In this document: positions 1-9,461 of the stretch, piece after piece
Layout: each line of letters opens with the position of its first letter
Numbering within the stretch: the first letter of the stretch is position 1
Source: Chitinophaga pinensis
Lineage (GTDB): Bacteria > Bacteroidota > Bacteroidia > B-17B0 > Aurantibacillaceae
Direction of reading: 5' to 3'
Assembly (NCBI GenBank): GCA_945860225.1
Contig: CAMAPT010000024.1
Location: 1 to 42,375, forward strand
Length of the DNA stretch: 42,375 nt
Program-made: the position numbers and the translations under genes
Notes under the pieces: model-generated
What the model was told of the DNA's origin: nothing
What the model saw: the letters and a program-made list of their open reading frames with translations, nothing else
Databases searched by the model: none

Positions 1-3000
1 GCTGCAGCAGTCGTATTTAAAGTTACCGTATTACTGAATGCAGGGTTGCTACAATCTAAACCAGTACCAAAAGCTTTACGTCTGATGTAAACCGGATAAG
101 AAGTGATGACACCACTTGGAATAGATAAGGTAGGAGTATTTGAAGCAGAACCAAAAGTTAAAATGGTTGCAAAATTTGGAGTGTATGAATATTCGAATTG
201 GTATTTATTAGTTGGTACATAAATATTCACATTATTACCTGTAATAGCATTCGGCGTTAAACATCCATTTTCAACTGGAGTGATTGTACCAGCAACTGCT
301 GATGGTTTGACATAGAAATTACCACCAATACTACCCAAGGTTTGACATCCATACATGTTGAGGGTATATTTAGCGTATATGTTGTTTGGTCCAACACTTA
401 ATATGCTATTATCCATAAACGAGAATGGAATATTGAACATATTACTAGACTTTAAGGTACCGGTAAAAGTATAAGTCAATGCACTAGGACCTGTATAAGC
501 CTGCAGCGGAGTGGTTGAACTATTGATAAAAAATTCGAAGGTAATTGAATTCACCGTAGCAGCTTGACTAGCCATTTCGGGATCAAAATTATAGTTATCT
601 GATATAGCATCCCAAACATTTTGAACTGTAAATGTTACAACAGTATTCCCGCACAAATCCTGATTAGGAATAGTTCCTTGTACATTATGTTTTTTAAATG
701 AAGTTACGATGAAGGTATCACTCGGAATCCAAGTATCTTGTTTACAATAAGGATCACTGTATTTAGCTACTCTTCTCACCATTGTACCAAGGAAATTGGA
801 TGAAGGGTAAACGTTTAGAGTCATACTTGGTGTGTTGACACCTGAGAAATCAGTCCAATTACCCCATAAATTATGTTGCCATTTGTATTCTGCTGTTAAA
901 GAAGGTGTCCAACAAGGTGCTGTTAAATTCAAGGTCGCTTGATCACAATACTGCACATATTTATCTGGAGAAACCGTTTTAGTACCAATAACAGTTGCAG
1001 GAGCAATGAAGCTACCTGATTTTCCGTTACAAGGATTTACTTTACTTAAAAATCCTTGGAAAACGGTCACTGTATCTTCAATTGTTTGACACAAAGTTTG
1101 GTATTTAATTTTAAAGGATCTACTTGCACTCGGAGGATTTGCTGTTTCAGGAGATTTACATAAACTTAAAACCGGGTATAGAACATTTCCAGCAACAGAT
1201 GACAAATACTGATAAATATTGTTATAAGAACCGGAAGAAACCCAGCTAGCTGTATTCGATGGAGTATTGCTTGCTTGAATAGAAAGATTAAATACACTAC
1301 CGCTGTTAAAATAGGAACCACCATTTTGAGAAGTGCCGATTTTATAGGCTATTGGCAATGGAACACTCGCACAGCTTGATGGTAAATTTGGTAAACAAGA
1401 AATATCATAATTTTTCAAATTAAAGTCAATATCCCTATAAGTTCCAGGCATACATCCACCCGTTGCGAAATAGGCATAACTATGCATGTAACCGGGAGTA
1501 GAAGCATCATTAGTTTTTGCAAAAAACGTAATAGTGATGGTTGGAGAAGCACATACAAATTCAGAAAAATCTAATTCTTTAACCTGCCAGCTCGTCATTT
1601 TTTCAAACGTCAAAACTCCAATTGATTGTTCTGTAAAAGCACCTGTGAAATTTGTACCTCCAGAAATAACATTATTGAAATTAAAATCATTACTGTTGTA
1701 CATATTATGGTTTACTCCTTGACTAGTCATTCCATTCAAACCACTAAATTGGTAATTACAAACAAATCCAAATCCAGTTTTTACTCCAGAAGTCTGTTTA
1801 TTAACAAAATTCCAAGGGTATATATCAGTTAAGCCAACATTTTTTTCTCTCATCCCTAAATAATATACTTTGAATTTAGAGTTAGCGGCTGTCGGACAAA
1901 ATGTATAAGTCACGTAACAAGCTGTTCCTGCCGGACGAGTTTCTGTTGCATTTATAATTCTACCCACACGCATCGCATTAGTTACACCCGCTGGTAAAGT
2001 TAGGCTACCGAAATTAGGATCAGTTGCAAAAGAAGCGGCATTAACCATAGCAAAAGGGCTAGTGCTAGCTGTATTATTAACTACAGTGTTAGAATGCACC
2101 GTTAGAGTTGTTGCAGGGAATGCAAATAAAGATCCATTTCTAGACCATCCACCTTCATATTGTACACGAGTCCAATTTTGACTCCAGCCTTGGCTCATGT
2201 CAATGTTAGGATGACAACTTGAAGCAGCAGGAGGCGCAGGCAATACTTGAATATCAATCGTATCCGATTGTGTACAAGCAGTATTAGAAGCGATTCCTTT
2301 TAAAATAATACGGTAATTACCCGCAGCTGTAAAAGTCATAGCACTTGAAGTACCTGAATAAATCGTGGTATTATTGGCTAAATTAATTAATTTCCATTGT
2401 TGCGTTGGATAAGCCGATGCGCAACTATTACCGGTAAATGTTTGAGAAACTGAAGCACCACTTAAAATTAAAGTATTTGGCAATACTGTTCCATTAACGG
2501 TAGATGTAGGTGCTGAAATTGACATGGTACAAGTAACTACACACGCCGCATTACACACATTAGAATTTAATAATGAATTTCTTGGGCCTACAAATTTATC
2601 AATCATGAAACGCATACGTTTGATTTGACCATCTGTAAATTTGTACTGACAATTCCAACTTCCGTAATCCATGTAATTATCAGTTAAATCGTTCACATCA
2701 GTTGCTGGCTTAGTATTATCATGAATAGCTGATAAAGCATCTGATGAACACGTGTTCATGGTTGTAGAACAAGTTGCGATAGGTGACTGACTGAAATCTG
2801 GAGGTGTATCACACACCATATCTCCGTCAAATAAACAGTTATTGTTATCACAAGAACAAGCCTGGAATAAAGGATCACAAATACCGAATGTATGAAACAT
2901 TCCTAAGTAATGTCCCATCTCATGAGTTAACACGGTTGTGTTGTAAGCTAAATCATTAGGAGCAGGTGCAGGTAATAACCATTTTGCTTCAATATAAATC

Positions 3001-3728
3001 CCATCAAATGCACTTCCGTGAGCAGATGGCATGAAAGCAAACCCAGCAACCGGATCAGCAATATCTTCTACTACATAAATATTGATGTATTTATCTGTTG
3101 GATAATTTGAAGTTGATTGAACAACATTACTCAAGGTGTTAATTTGACCTTGATTTGAATTACTTAAAGATGTAGTTAAAGGATTTGAATACGTTGTGGT
3201 AGCAATAGTTTGACCAAAATTATTAATCTTGGCTTGGCAAAACTGAATATAAGTGTTATTACCAGCTAATTTAGTTCCAACAGCTTGTCCAGCAAAAATG
3301 CTGTTTAATGTAGTTATTACGCTAGTTGTAATTGCAGAGGAAGATGCAACTTGTTGAACCGTGGGTGAACTTCCATTTACCATAAAGTGAAATACCACTG
3401 GTAACGTTACGTTATCGTACACTGCAGTTGTTCCAGATGTTCTAGCACGGTTATAAAACGGGTTGTGCTTTATAGCCCAATCTTGCCATTTTACATTCAT
3501 ATCATCGAATTTTTTCTTATACAACTGATCGCCGTTGTATAAATTACGATGAAGAACATCGGTAGCGCAATAGTGCGCCTTTTCTCCGGAAACACTTTTA
3601 TCCTTAGATAAAGCTTTTCCAAAAATTGAATTTTTCGGATTCAATTTAGATGGCCATGACAAACTTTGGCCGTACGACAGCTGGACTGCCATACAAATTG
3701 TTAAAAATAAAAAAACTAGTTTTTTCAT
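1..3728 (-). CDS. Secreted M43-type (cytophagalysin/pappalysin) metalloprotease, 3' end off window
   Basis: This is a long open frame on the minus strand, beginning at an ATG at 3728 and still open at base 1, so about 1242 N-terminal residues are visible and the C-terminus is missing. Residues 1-21 (MKKLVFLFLTICMAVQLSYG) form a signal peptide. The zinc site is HEMGHYLGMFH at residues 269-279, matching the metzincin HExxHxxGxxH pattern, followed by a Met-turn-like NYMDYGSW near residue 345; both fit peptidase family M43. Residues ~395-490 look like a PKD/Ig-like fold. The remainder is Thr/Ser/Asn-rich, with paired cysteines, typical of exported Bacteroidota adhesin or protease extensions. A type IX secretion C-terminal domain would be expected past the edge but cannot be seen. 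The likely role is extracellular protein degradation. The family call is firm; substrate and full length are unknown. Confidence 0.85.
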   Translation of the reverse strand, partial: MKKLVFLFLTICMAVQLSYGQSLSWPSKLNPKNSIFGKALSKDKSVSGEKAHYCATDVLHRNLYNGDQLYKKKFDDMNVKWQDWAIKHNPFYNRARTSGTTAVYDNVTLPVVFHFMVNGSSPTVQQVASSSAITTSVITTLNSIFAGQAVGTKLAGNNTYIQFCQAKINNFGQTIATTTYSNPLTTSLSNSNQGQINTLSNVVQSTSNYPTDKYINIYVVEDIADPVAGFAFMPSAHGSAFDGIYIEAKWLLPAPAPNDLAYNTTVLTHEMGHYLGMFHTFGICDPLFQACSCDNNNCLFDGDMVCDTPPDFSQSPIATCSTTMNTCSSDALSAIHDNTKPATDVNDLTDNYMDYGSWNCQYKFTDGQIKRMRFMIDKFVGPRNSLLNSNVCNAACVVTCTMSISAPTSTVNGTVLPNTLILSGASVSQTFTGNSCASAYPTQQWKLINLANNTTIYSGTSSAMTFTAAGNYRIILKGIASNTACTQSDTIDIQVLPAPPAASSCHPNIDMSQGWSQNWTRVQYEGGWSRNGSLFAFPATTLTVHSNTVVNNTASTSPFAMVNAASFATDPNFGSLTLPAGVTNAMRVGRIINATETRPAGTACYVTYTFCPTAANSKFKVYYLGMREKNVGLTDIYPWNFVNKQTSGVKTGFGFVCNYQFSGLNGMTSQGVNHNMYNSNDFNFNNVISGGTNFTGAFTEQSIGVLTFEKMTSWQVKELDFSEFVCASPTITITFFAKTNDASTPGYMHSYAYFATGGCMPGTYRDIDFNLKNYDISCLPNLPSSCASVPLPIAYKIGTSQNGGSYFNSGSVFNLSIQASNTPSNTASWVSSGSYNNIYQYLSSVAGNVLYPVLSLCKSPETANPPSASRSFKIKYQTLCQTIEDTVTVFQGFLSKVNPCNGKSGSFIAPATVIGTKTVSPDKYVQYCDQATLNLTAPCWTPSLTAEYKWQHNLWGNWTDFSGVNTPSMTLNVYPSSNFLGTMVRRVAKYSDPYCKQDTWIPSDTFIVTSFKKHNVQGTIPNQDLCGNTVVTFTVQNVWDAISDNYNFDPEMASQAATVNSITFEFFINSSTTPLQAYTGPSALTYTFTGTLKSSNMFNIPFSFMDNSILSVGPNNIYAKYTLNMYGCQTLGSIGGNFYVKPSAVAGTITPVENGCLTPNAITGNNVNIYVPTNKYQFEYSYTPNFATILTFGSASNTPTLSIPSGVITSYPVYIRRKAFGTGLDCSNPAFSNTVTLNTTAA

Positions 3729-4039
3729 GTTTTTAATTAAAATAATGCCTACTCTATCAAAGTTTTTCAGCTTCCACTTATCCTATAAAATCATAGGGCT
3801 ACAAAATTCGACCATTTTTCAATGCTTTGTTTGTATAAAAAATTGTTTTTTTAGTAAGTCTGATTTATTTTTTAAACAAAAAATAAATCATTTGTTAAAA
3901 AATTAATCAAAAAAAAACACAGAATTTTGTAAAAATTTTGGAAATCAAATTTTTAGTAAAAACACGCATACAATAATTAATTCTGGCACTAAATTGAATC
4001 TTAATTTAACCCACATTAATATTGCTATAACAGAGAAAT
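3729..4039. other. Intergenic region upstream of the M43 protease
   Basis: This stretch of about 310 bases has no credible gene. It should hold the promoter of the minus-strand protease, but I found no clean TAnnTTTG box on that strand. It is very AT-rich, with poly-A/T runs around 3840-3960, and has only a weak short dyad (cctat/atagg near 3782-3797). Confidence 0.5.
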
Positions 4040-5551
4040 TTATTTATAAAAATCTTTTACTAATTTCTTGTTATATTTTGCAGTTACCCATTTTTGATAA
4101 CATTCATTGAGCAACAATGAGTGTTTCCAATTTTTATCATTCGAACTGCTTTCTAACAATTTTTTCAATAATGCTGATTCTTTTTGGCTGGTAATATGCT
4201 TTACCCCAACTATTTTAATCAAAGTAGTAACAATTTTTTTCTCACAAGAATTTAAATGGAAGGAATAAGAATTACTTGAGAGCATTTTTTTTCCAAAAGA
4301 ATTGACTAATCTATCATTTTTTAATTCAAAATGAACAATTAAATTCAACAGCTCTAGCCTAATATAAACTTTAGGATTGTCTTTCTCTTCAAAATCATTT
4401 AATGCATCGTTCAAATACTTTAACGCTTTATTAAACTCTCCTAAATATACTAGTGCCGTTGTGAAAACATAATAAAAATAGAGCATATGATATGGCTCAA
4501 TTATTATATCCGATTTCAAAAATTCTTTTTCTATGAACTCACATTTATCTATCACTTTTGGAAAGTCGTTATTTAACAAATAGTATTCTAATTTATGAGA
4601 ACTTGTGTGTATAAATATCCGGTAAGCCACTAAATCCTTATGCAAAAGGACTTTTTTCGTAAAATCTTTTAAACAATTAACATCATCAATAAAAGAATTA
4701 TCATTAAGCTTTAATTTAACTCCTATTAATTTATTGTACGTCGTTAAATAATCTAAAGGATGTTCGATAGCATAAATTTTCGAAGAGTTTAAACTATCAA
4801 TTAATTCCTGCAAATGAACTAGTTCTTTTTGGGGATTGTCAAACAAATAGTAATAATTTGCATAAGAAAGATGATAATAAATATTTGCGGAAAATGAAAG
4901 AACATATTGTTTATCCAATAATTCAGGCTGTTTAAAAATATCGTTTATCTTTTCCAAATCGACCTGCTTATTCCTTTGATCTACCTCATCTCGAATCAGA
5001 TTGATTTGATAAAACAAATCTGCCATTTTTTTGACATTATTCAGTAATCGTAAATATTTATCAATTGATAAATTTATTTCATGTGCCTTATAAGACCCTA
5101 AAGAATATGCCCCACAATTTTTTTTCCAGTTTAACAACTCTATCATTAATTGAAAATTTTCGCATTCAATGGCTAATGCTTCATTTTTTTCAATCAATTT
5201 CATACATTCATCATACAAGCCTTTTCGAAGCAGAATTTCGATAGATAATAAAGACTCTTTTATTTTAAAATTCAAATTTTTAGCATGATAAAATTCGTTT
5301 AGACTTCTTAAAATAAGATGATAGAGATAATTTTTATCCGCTGAGATAAAATCAGTTTGAACGCCTTTTATTTTTAAATTTTTCTTTAAATCTTCGTCAT
5401 TTTCTTGGTCTGCTTTTTCAAGCTCAGTGAATAGAATAACATATTTGTTTTGCGTTCCAATAGTATGCCTTTCTGAAAAAATTTTGAAATAACGTTTTTC
5501 AGACATATTTAACTTTTTTATAAGCACAAAAGCCGGACTGTTTTTCTTCAT
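4040..5551 (-). CDS. Helical (TPR-like) protein of unknown function
   Basis: The product is 503 residues, entirely helix-forming, with no signal peptide or membrane segment, so it is probably cytoplasmic. The N-terminus (SPAFVLIKKLNMSEKRYFKIF) resembles a group of ~500-residue Bacteroidota hypothetical proteins as I remember them. Further on, repeated ~35-residue helix pairs such as FNKALKYLNDALNDFEEK near residue 390 look like degenerate tetratricopeptide repeats. No catalytic motif is visible. It lies 97 bp downstream of the repeat-helix protein on the same strand and could be co-transcribed with it. A protein-protein interaction scaffold is an inference from the fold; the function is unknown. 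Confidence 0.7.
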   Translation of the reverse strand: MKKNSPAFVLIKKLNMSEKRYFKIFSERHTIGTQNKYVILFTELEKADQENDEDLKKNLKIKGVQTDFISADKNYLYHLILRSLNEFYHAKNLNFKIKESLLSIEILLRKGLYDECMKLIEKNEALAIECENFQLMIELLNWKKNCGAYSLGSYKAHEINLSIDKYLRLLNNVKKMADLFYQINLIRDEVDQRNKQVDLEKINDIFKQPELLDKQYVLSFSANIYYHLSYANYYYLFDNPQKELVHLQELIDSLNSSKIYAIEHPLDYLTTYNKLIGVKLKLNDNSFIDDVNCLKDFTKKVLLHKDLVAYRIFIHTSSHKLEYYLLNNDFPKVIDKCEFIEKEFLKSDIIIEPYHMLYFYYVFTTALVYLGEFNKALKYLNDALNDFEEKDNPKVYIRLELLNLIVHFELKNDRLVNSFGKKMLSSNSYSFHLNSCEKKIVTTLIKIVGVKHITSQKESALLKKLLESSSNDKNWKHSLLLNECYQKWVTAKYNKKLVKDFYK

Positions 5552-5648
5552 AAATACAAGAGAACCGATAAAATAAACATTAAAAATAATTACTAAATCG
5601 AAAGAAGTATATAATTATCTTTTTAAGAAATATGTGAAAAAGAAAAAA

Positions 5649-8219
5649 TTAACGCTTAGTTTCTTGTTCGAAAGTAGATTCAGTGATGACTTCATCATCT
5701 CGGAAATAAGAAATACCTCCCCAATTAAATACTTTCTTTTGATAAACGTTTGCCATATTATTTTTTACAACAACCCGTTGAATAATTACCACACCATTCC
5801 CGGTAATGGTTTCTTCTGTGATACCTTGAGGATACTTAGCAAGTAATGATTTTTGTCTTTGATTAATTTCACTGGCTATATATTCGTCAGATTTCATTAT
5901 TTTTTCAATTTCAATCAAACGCCCTTTTGCGTAAGCATCTCCAACTTTTGAAATTAAAGCTTCTTCATAATTTTTTTTAGCTTCAGCATACCGTTGTGAA
6001 CTAAATAATTGATCTGCTTTAATAATTAGCTGATTATACCTTTCAATTGCCAATTTTCTTGCAGCTGCTGCCTTTTCAGCGGCTAATTTTTTAGCAGCTG
6101 CGATGCGTTCTGCTTCTGCCTTAGCTTTTTCAGCAGCCAAGCGCTCTGCTTCTATTCTTGCTTTCTCTGCTGAGATACGTTCTGCTTCTACCTTAGCTTT
6201 TTCAGCCGCGATGCGCTCTGCTTCAGCCTTTGCTTTCTCTGCGGCAATACGATCAGCCTCTGCTTTCTCAGCCGCTAATTTTTCAGCAGCAATACGCTCT
6301 GCCTCTATTCTAGCTTTCTCTGCTGTTATACGTTCTGCATCTATCCTTGCTTTCTCTGCTGCAATACGTTCTGCTTCAACCTTAGCTTTTTCTGCAGCTA
6401 AACGTTCTGCTTCAGCCTTTGCTTTCTCTTCAGCTAAACGTTCTGATTCTATTCTAGCTTTCTCTGTAGCAATACGTTCTGCTTCTATTTTAGCTTTCTC
6501 CGCAGCAATGCGCTCTGCTTCAGCTTTTGCTTTCTCAGCGGCAATGCGATCTGCTTCTATTTTAGCTTTCTCCGCAGCAATGCTATCTGCTTCAGCTTTT
6601 GCTTTCTCAGCGGCAATACGTTCTGCCGCAACTTTCTCTGCAGCTAATTTTTCAGCAACTATACGCTCTGCTTCAGCCTTTGCTTTCTCTGCTGCCAATC
6701 TATCTGCCTCAACTTTAGCTTTTTCGGCTGCAATTCGTTCTGCCTCTGCTTTTTCTGCCGCCAATCTCTCAGCAACTATACGCTCTGCTTCTATCCTTGC
6801 TTTCTCTGCGGCAATGCGTTCTGCTTCTATTTTAGCTTTTTCGGCTGCAATTCGTTGTGCCTCTGCTTTTTCTGCCACTAATTTCTCAGCCGCCAATCTA
6901 TCTGCTTCTATTTTAGCTTTTTCAGCGGCTAAACGCTCTGCCTCTGCTTTCTCAGCCGCTAATTTCTCAGCTACCAATCTATCTGCCTCAACTTTAGCTT
7001 TCTCTGCAGCTAATTTTTCAGCCTCCAATAAATCTGCTTCTAATTTAGCTTTCTCTGCTGCGATTCTTTCTGCCTCTGCTTTTTCTGCGGCTAATCTCTC
7101 AGCAGCAATACGTTCTGCTTCAGCCTTTGCTTTTTCAGCGGCAAGACGCTCTGCCTCTGCTTTCTCAGCCGCTAATTTCTCAGCTACCAATCTATCTGCT
7201 TCAACTTTTTCTTTCTCTGCTGCGATGAGTTCTGCCTCTGCTTTTTCCGCTGCTATTTTCTCTGCAGCAATGCGCTCTGCTTCTGCCCTGGCATTTTCGA
7301 CTGCAAGACGCTCTGCCTCTGCTTTCTCAGCCGCTAATTTCTCAGCTGCCAATCTATCTGCCTCAACTTTAGCTTTCTCTGCAGCGATACGTTCTGCCTC
7401 TGCTTTTTCAGCCGCTAATTTCTCAGCAGCGATGCGATCTGCTTCTGCCCTGGCTTTTTCAGCTGCAAGACGCTCTGCCTCTGCTTTTTCTGCCGCTAAT
7501 TTCTCTGCGGTAGCCAATTTATCCGCTTCTGTTTTTTCTTTAATTGAATCAATTTTGGCTAACTGATCTTTTGGATAATTTTCATTTGGCTTTAATTGAG
7601 AGGCATTAGCATAATTGGAAATAGCCAAGTCGTAGTTTTTCTTTTGAAATGCTTTGTCCGCAGTTTTTACAGCCGCTTTATACTTTGCTTCCAATTCTTT
7701 AAGTTTAGCTCTAGCTAATTCTTCCTCTTCATGCAATTTTTCTAACGCTAGTAATATTTTTTTAAAATATTCCATATCGAAACCGAAATCATCTCTATCA
7801 GGCAAATACATGTATTTTTGAAGAGGTTGATTAAGAAGTGAGTAATCAATGCCTTCCATTTTTTCAAACAATGAAATATCTGCCTTGATTGGAGTAAAAT
7901 CCTGAAATATTTTATCAATAGGAATACCTTTGGTAGAAATTTGAAATTTTTTAGCGGCAGTTTTAGGTGAAGTAACTAAAACCATGTACTCTGAATTAAA
8001 TGGAAGATTGAATGAATAACGTCCCTTAGAATCTACTTCGTTCTGGAGATACAACTTTGAACCAATAAAAACCTCTACTTTTGCACCAGCCAAAGGCTTA
8101 TCTTCCAAATTAGTGACCCGACCTTCAACATAAACATTGTAAGTTTCCATTTCATTTTGAGAAAAACAAACAGACCATCTGCACAATGAAAATATTAAAA
8201 TGAAAAAAAGATATTTCAT
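5649..8219 (-). CDS. Exported protein with carboxypeptidase-regulatory-like domain and long Ala/Glu/Lys repeat helix
   Basis: The product is 856 residues. Residues 1-20 form a signal peptide ending in VCFS. Residues ~28-105 resemble a carboxypeptidase-regulatory-like beta-sandwich (GRVTNLEDKPLAGAKVEVF, then a DSKGRYSF segment). A TPR-like helix pair follows at ~185-220 (AFQKKNYDLAISNYANASQL). Residues ~225-727 are near-perfect repeats built from IAAEKAKxEAER-type 12-residue and xAAEKLAAEKAEAER-type 15-residue units. A second TPR-like pair (LFSSQRYAEAKKNYEEAL) starts at ~737. The C-terminal ~60 residues carry a conserved-looking FNWGGISYFRDD segment. The protein is probably a periplasmic or envelope spacer. 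The two TPR-like halves flanking the repeat suggest the repeat expanded inside an ancestral TPR protein. Function is unknown. The start is the ATG preceding the signal peptide. Confidence 0.85.
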   Translation of the reverse strand: MKYLFFILIFSLCRWSVCFSQNEMETYNVYVEGRVTNLEDKPLAGAKVEVFIGSKLYLQNEVDSKGRYSFNLPFNSEYMVLVTSPKTAAKKFQISTKGIPIDKIFQDFTPIKADISLFEKMEGIDYSLLNQPLQKYMYLPDRDDFGFDMEYFKKILLALEKLHEEEELARAKLKELEAKYKAAVKTADKAFQKKNYDLAISNYANASQLKPNENYPKDQLAKIDSIKEKTEADKLATAEKLAAEKAEAERLAAEKARAEADRIAAEKLAAEKAEAERIAAEKAKVEADRLAAEKLAAEKAEAERLAVENARAEAERIAAEKIAAEKAEAELIAAEKEKVEADRLVAEKLAAEKAEAERLAAEKAKAEAERIAAERLAAEKAEAERIAAEKAKLEADLLEAEKLAAEKAKVEADRLVAEKLAAEKAEAERLAAEKAKIEADRLAAEKLVAEKAEAQRIAAEKAKIEAERIAAEKARIEAERIVAERLAAEKAEAERIAAEKAKVEADRLAAEKAKAEAERIVAEKLAAEKVAAERIAAEKAKAEADSIAAEKAKIEADRIAAEKAKAEAERIAAEKAKIEAERIATEKARIESERLAEEKAKAEAERLAAEKAKVEAERIAAEKARIDAERITAEKARIEAERIAAEKLAAEKAEADRIAAEKAKAEAERIAAEKAKVEAERISAEKARIEAERLAAEKAKAEAERIAAAKKLAAEKAAAARKLAIERYNQLIIKADQLFSSQRYAEAKKNYEEALISKVGDAYAKGRLIEIEKIMKSDEYIASEINQRQKSLLAKYPQGITEETITGNGVVIIQRVVVKNNMANVYQKKVFNWGGISYFRDDEVITESTFEQETKR
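6040..7547 (-). repeat. Degenerate tandem repeat encoding the Ala/Glu/Lys helix
   Basis: About 1.5 kb of coding DNA is built from related 36-bp and 45-bp units, each encoding variants of AEKAKxEAERIA and AEKLAAEKAEAER. Units differ mostly at silent and conservative positions, so it is an old or recombining coding repeat rather than a recent perfect duplication. Such arrays tend to vary in copy number between strains. Confidence 0.85.
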
Positions 8220-8233
8220 ATATTGATAAGCAG

Positions 8234-8241
8234 TAATTTTG
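8234..8241 (+). promoter_or_regulatory. Bacteroidota -7 box TAATTTTG
   Basis: TAATTTTG matches TAnnTTTG exactly and lies 47 bp upstream of the ATG at 8289. It supports that ATG over the in-frame TTG at 8223, which would lie upstream of the transcription start. No good -33 TTG was found. Confidence 0.5.
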
Positions 8242-8288
8242 TATTAAGGGTTAAATTTAAAGAATTTATAATTAATAAGTCATATAAT

Positions 8289-9431
8289 ATGGTGTATAAT
8301 TACAATTATCATACAAATTTTAGTTTTTGGGAGACTCAATCTTATTTCCAAAACATTGAACTTACAGTTATAGGAAGTGGGATTGTAGGGCTAAATGCTG
8401 CCATATCATTTAAAGAAAAACATAAAAAAGCTAAAGTGGTAGTCCTTGAAAGAGGTATTTTACCCAACGGAGCCAGTTCTAAAAATGCTGGGTTTGCTTG
8501 TTTTGGAAGTATCAGCGAACTATTATCTGATTTAAAAAAAAATGATGAAGACATTGTTTGGCAAACTCTTGAAATGAGGATACAAGGTTTAGAGCGACTT
8601 AGAAAACTGTTAGGAGATAAACATTTAGACTATAAAGAACTGGGTGGTTATGAAGTATTTAAAGAAAAAAAGCAATTTGATGAATGCGCTCATTACATAG
8701 ATTTGTTTAACAAACAGGTGAAATCATACACAGGAATTAAAGAAACTTATGAAATTTGCAATCAAAACATTGAAACATTTCAATTTAAAAGTGTCAAAGG
8801 TTTAATTGTAAATAAAAAAGAAGGGCAAATCGATACAGGTAAGATGATTCAAAACCTCACCAAATTAGCCATAAAAAAGGGTGTTATTTTATTAAACTCA
8901 ATTCATGTTTCAGAAATTAAAGATTTAGAGAATAAAGTGCATTTATCAACATCAATTGGTGATATTTACTCTAAAAACGTTATAGTTGCTACTAATGGAT
9001 TTGCTGCCGAACTATTAAACATTCAAGATATTAAACCTGCTAGGGCTCAAGTTTTAGTAACCAAACCTATTCCCTCACTTCCTTTTAAAGGCACATTTCA
9101 TTATGATGAAGGATTTTATTATTTCCGTAATATTGGAAACAGAATTTTATTGGGAGGAGGTAGAAATTTAGATTTTGAAACTGAGACCACCACCCATTTT
9201 GAATTAAATGAAACAATTCACTTTCAACTAAAAAAATTACTTGAAACAATGATTTTACCAAATATTCCTTTCGAAATCGAACAAAGATGGTGTGGTATTA
9301 TGGGTATTGGAAATGAAAAAAAACCAATTATTAAAAAAATTTCTCCAAATATTGTTTGTGCTGTTAGAATGGGTGGAATGGGAGTTGCAATAGGCTCTTT
9401 AGTTGGTAAATTAGCCGTAGATAGATTCTGA
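8289..9431 (+). CDS. FAD-dependent amine/amino-acid oxidoreductase (DAO family)
   Basis: The N-terminal dinucleotide-binding motif VIGSGIVGLNAA lies about 25 residues in. It is followed by an acidic strand end (VVVLERG) and GASSKNAGFA, the FAD-contacting stretch typical of glycine-oxidase-like and gamma-glutamylputrescine-oxidase-like DAO proteins. The C-terminal GGMGVAIGSLVG fits the second FAD-binding segment. The ATG at 8289 gives 380 residues, the usual family length; the frame is open further upstream to a TTG at 8223, but the added residues are not family-like and precede the -7 box. The expected reaction is oxidative deamination of an amine or amino acid with O2 or another acceptor. 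The substrate cannot be read from sequence. It is transcribed divergently from the repeat-helix protein. Confidence 0.82.
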   Translation: MVYNYNYHTNFSFWETQSYFQNIELTVIGSGIVGLNAAISFKEKHKKAKVVVLERGILPNGASSKNAGFACFGSISELLSDLKKNDEDIVWQTLEMRIQGLERLRKLLGDKHLDYKELGGYEVFKEKKQFDECAHYIDLFNKQVKSYTGIKETYEICNQNIETFQFKSVKGLIVNKKEGQIDTGKMIQNLTKLAIKKGVILLNSIHVSEIKDLENKVHLSTSIGDIYSKNVIVATNGFAAELLNIQDIKPARAQVLVTKPIPSLPFKGTFHYDEGFYYFRNIGNRILLGGGRNLDFETETTTHFELNETIHFQLKKLLETMILPNIPFEIEQRWCGIMGIGNEKKPIIKKISPNIVCAVRMGGMGVAIGSLVGKLAVDRF

Positions 9432-9461
9432 AAGGAATAAATTAAAATATTGAAGAAATGA

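Noticed and set aside
1534-1832. Two short plus-strand frames inside the M43 protease gene
   Set aside because: They lie antisense to a clear coding region with signal peptide and zinc motif; no family resemblance.
3782-3797. cctat/atagg dyad upstream of the M43 gene
   Set aside because: Five base pairs in AT-rich DNA is expected by chance.
6103-7566. Long plus-strand open frame (487 codons, RSASAFAFSAA-type repeats) opposite the Ala/Glu/Lys repeat
   Set aside because: It is the antisense shadow of the coding repeat. Ala, Glu, Lys and Arg codons rarely give stops on the other strand, and the product is low-complexity with no domain.
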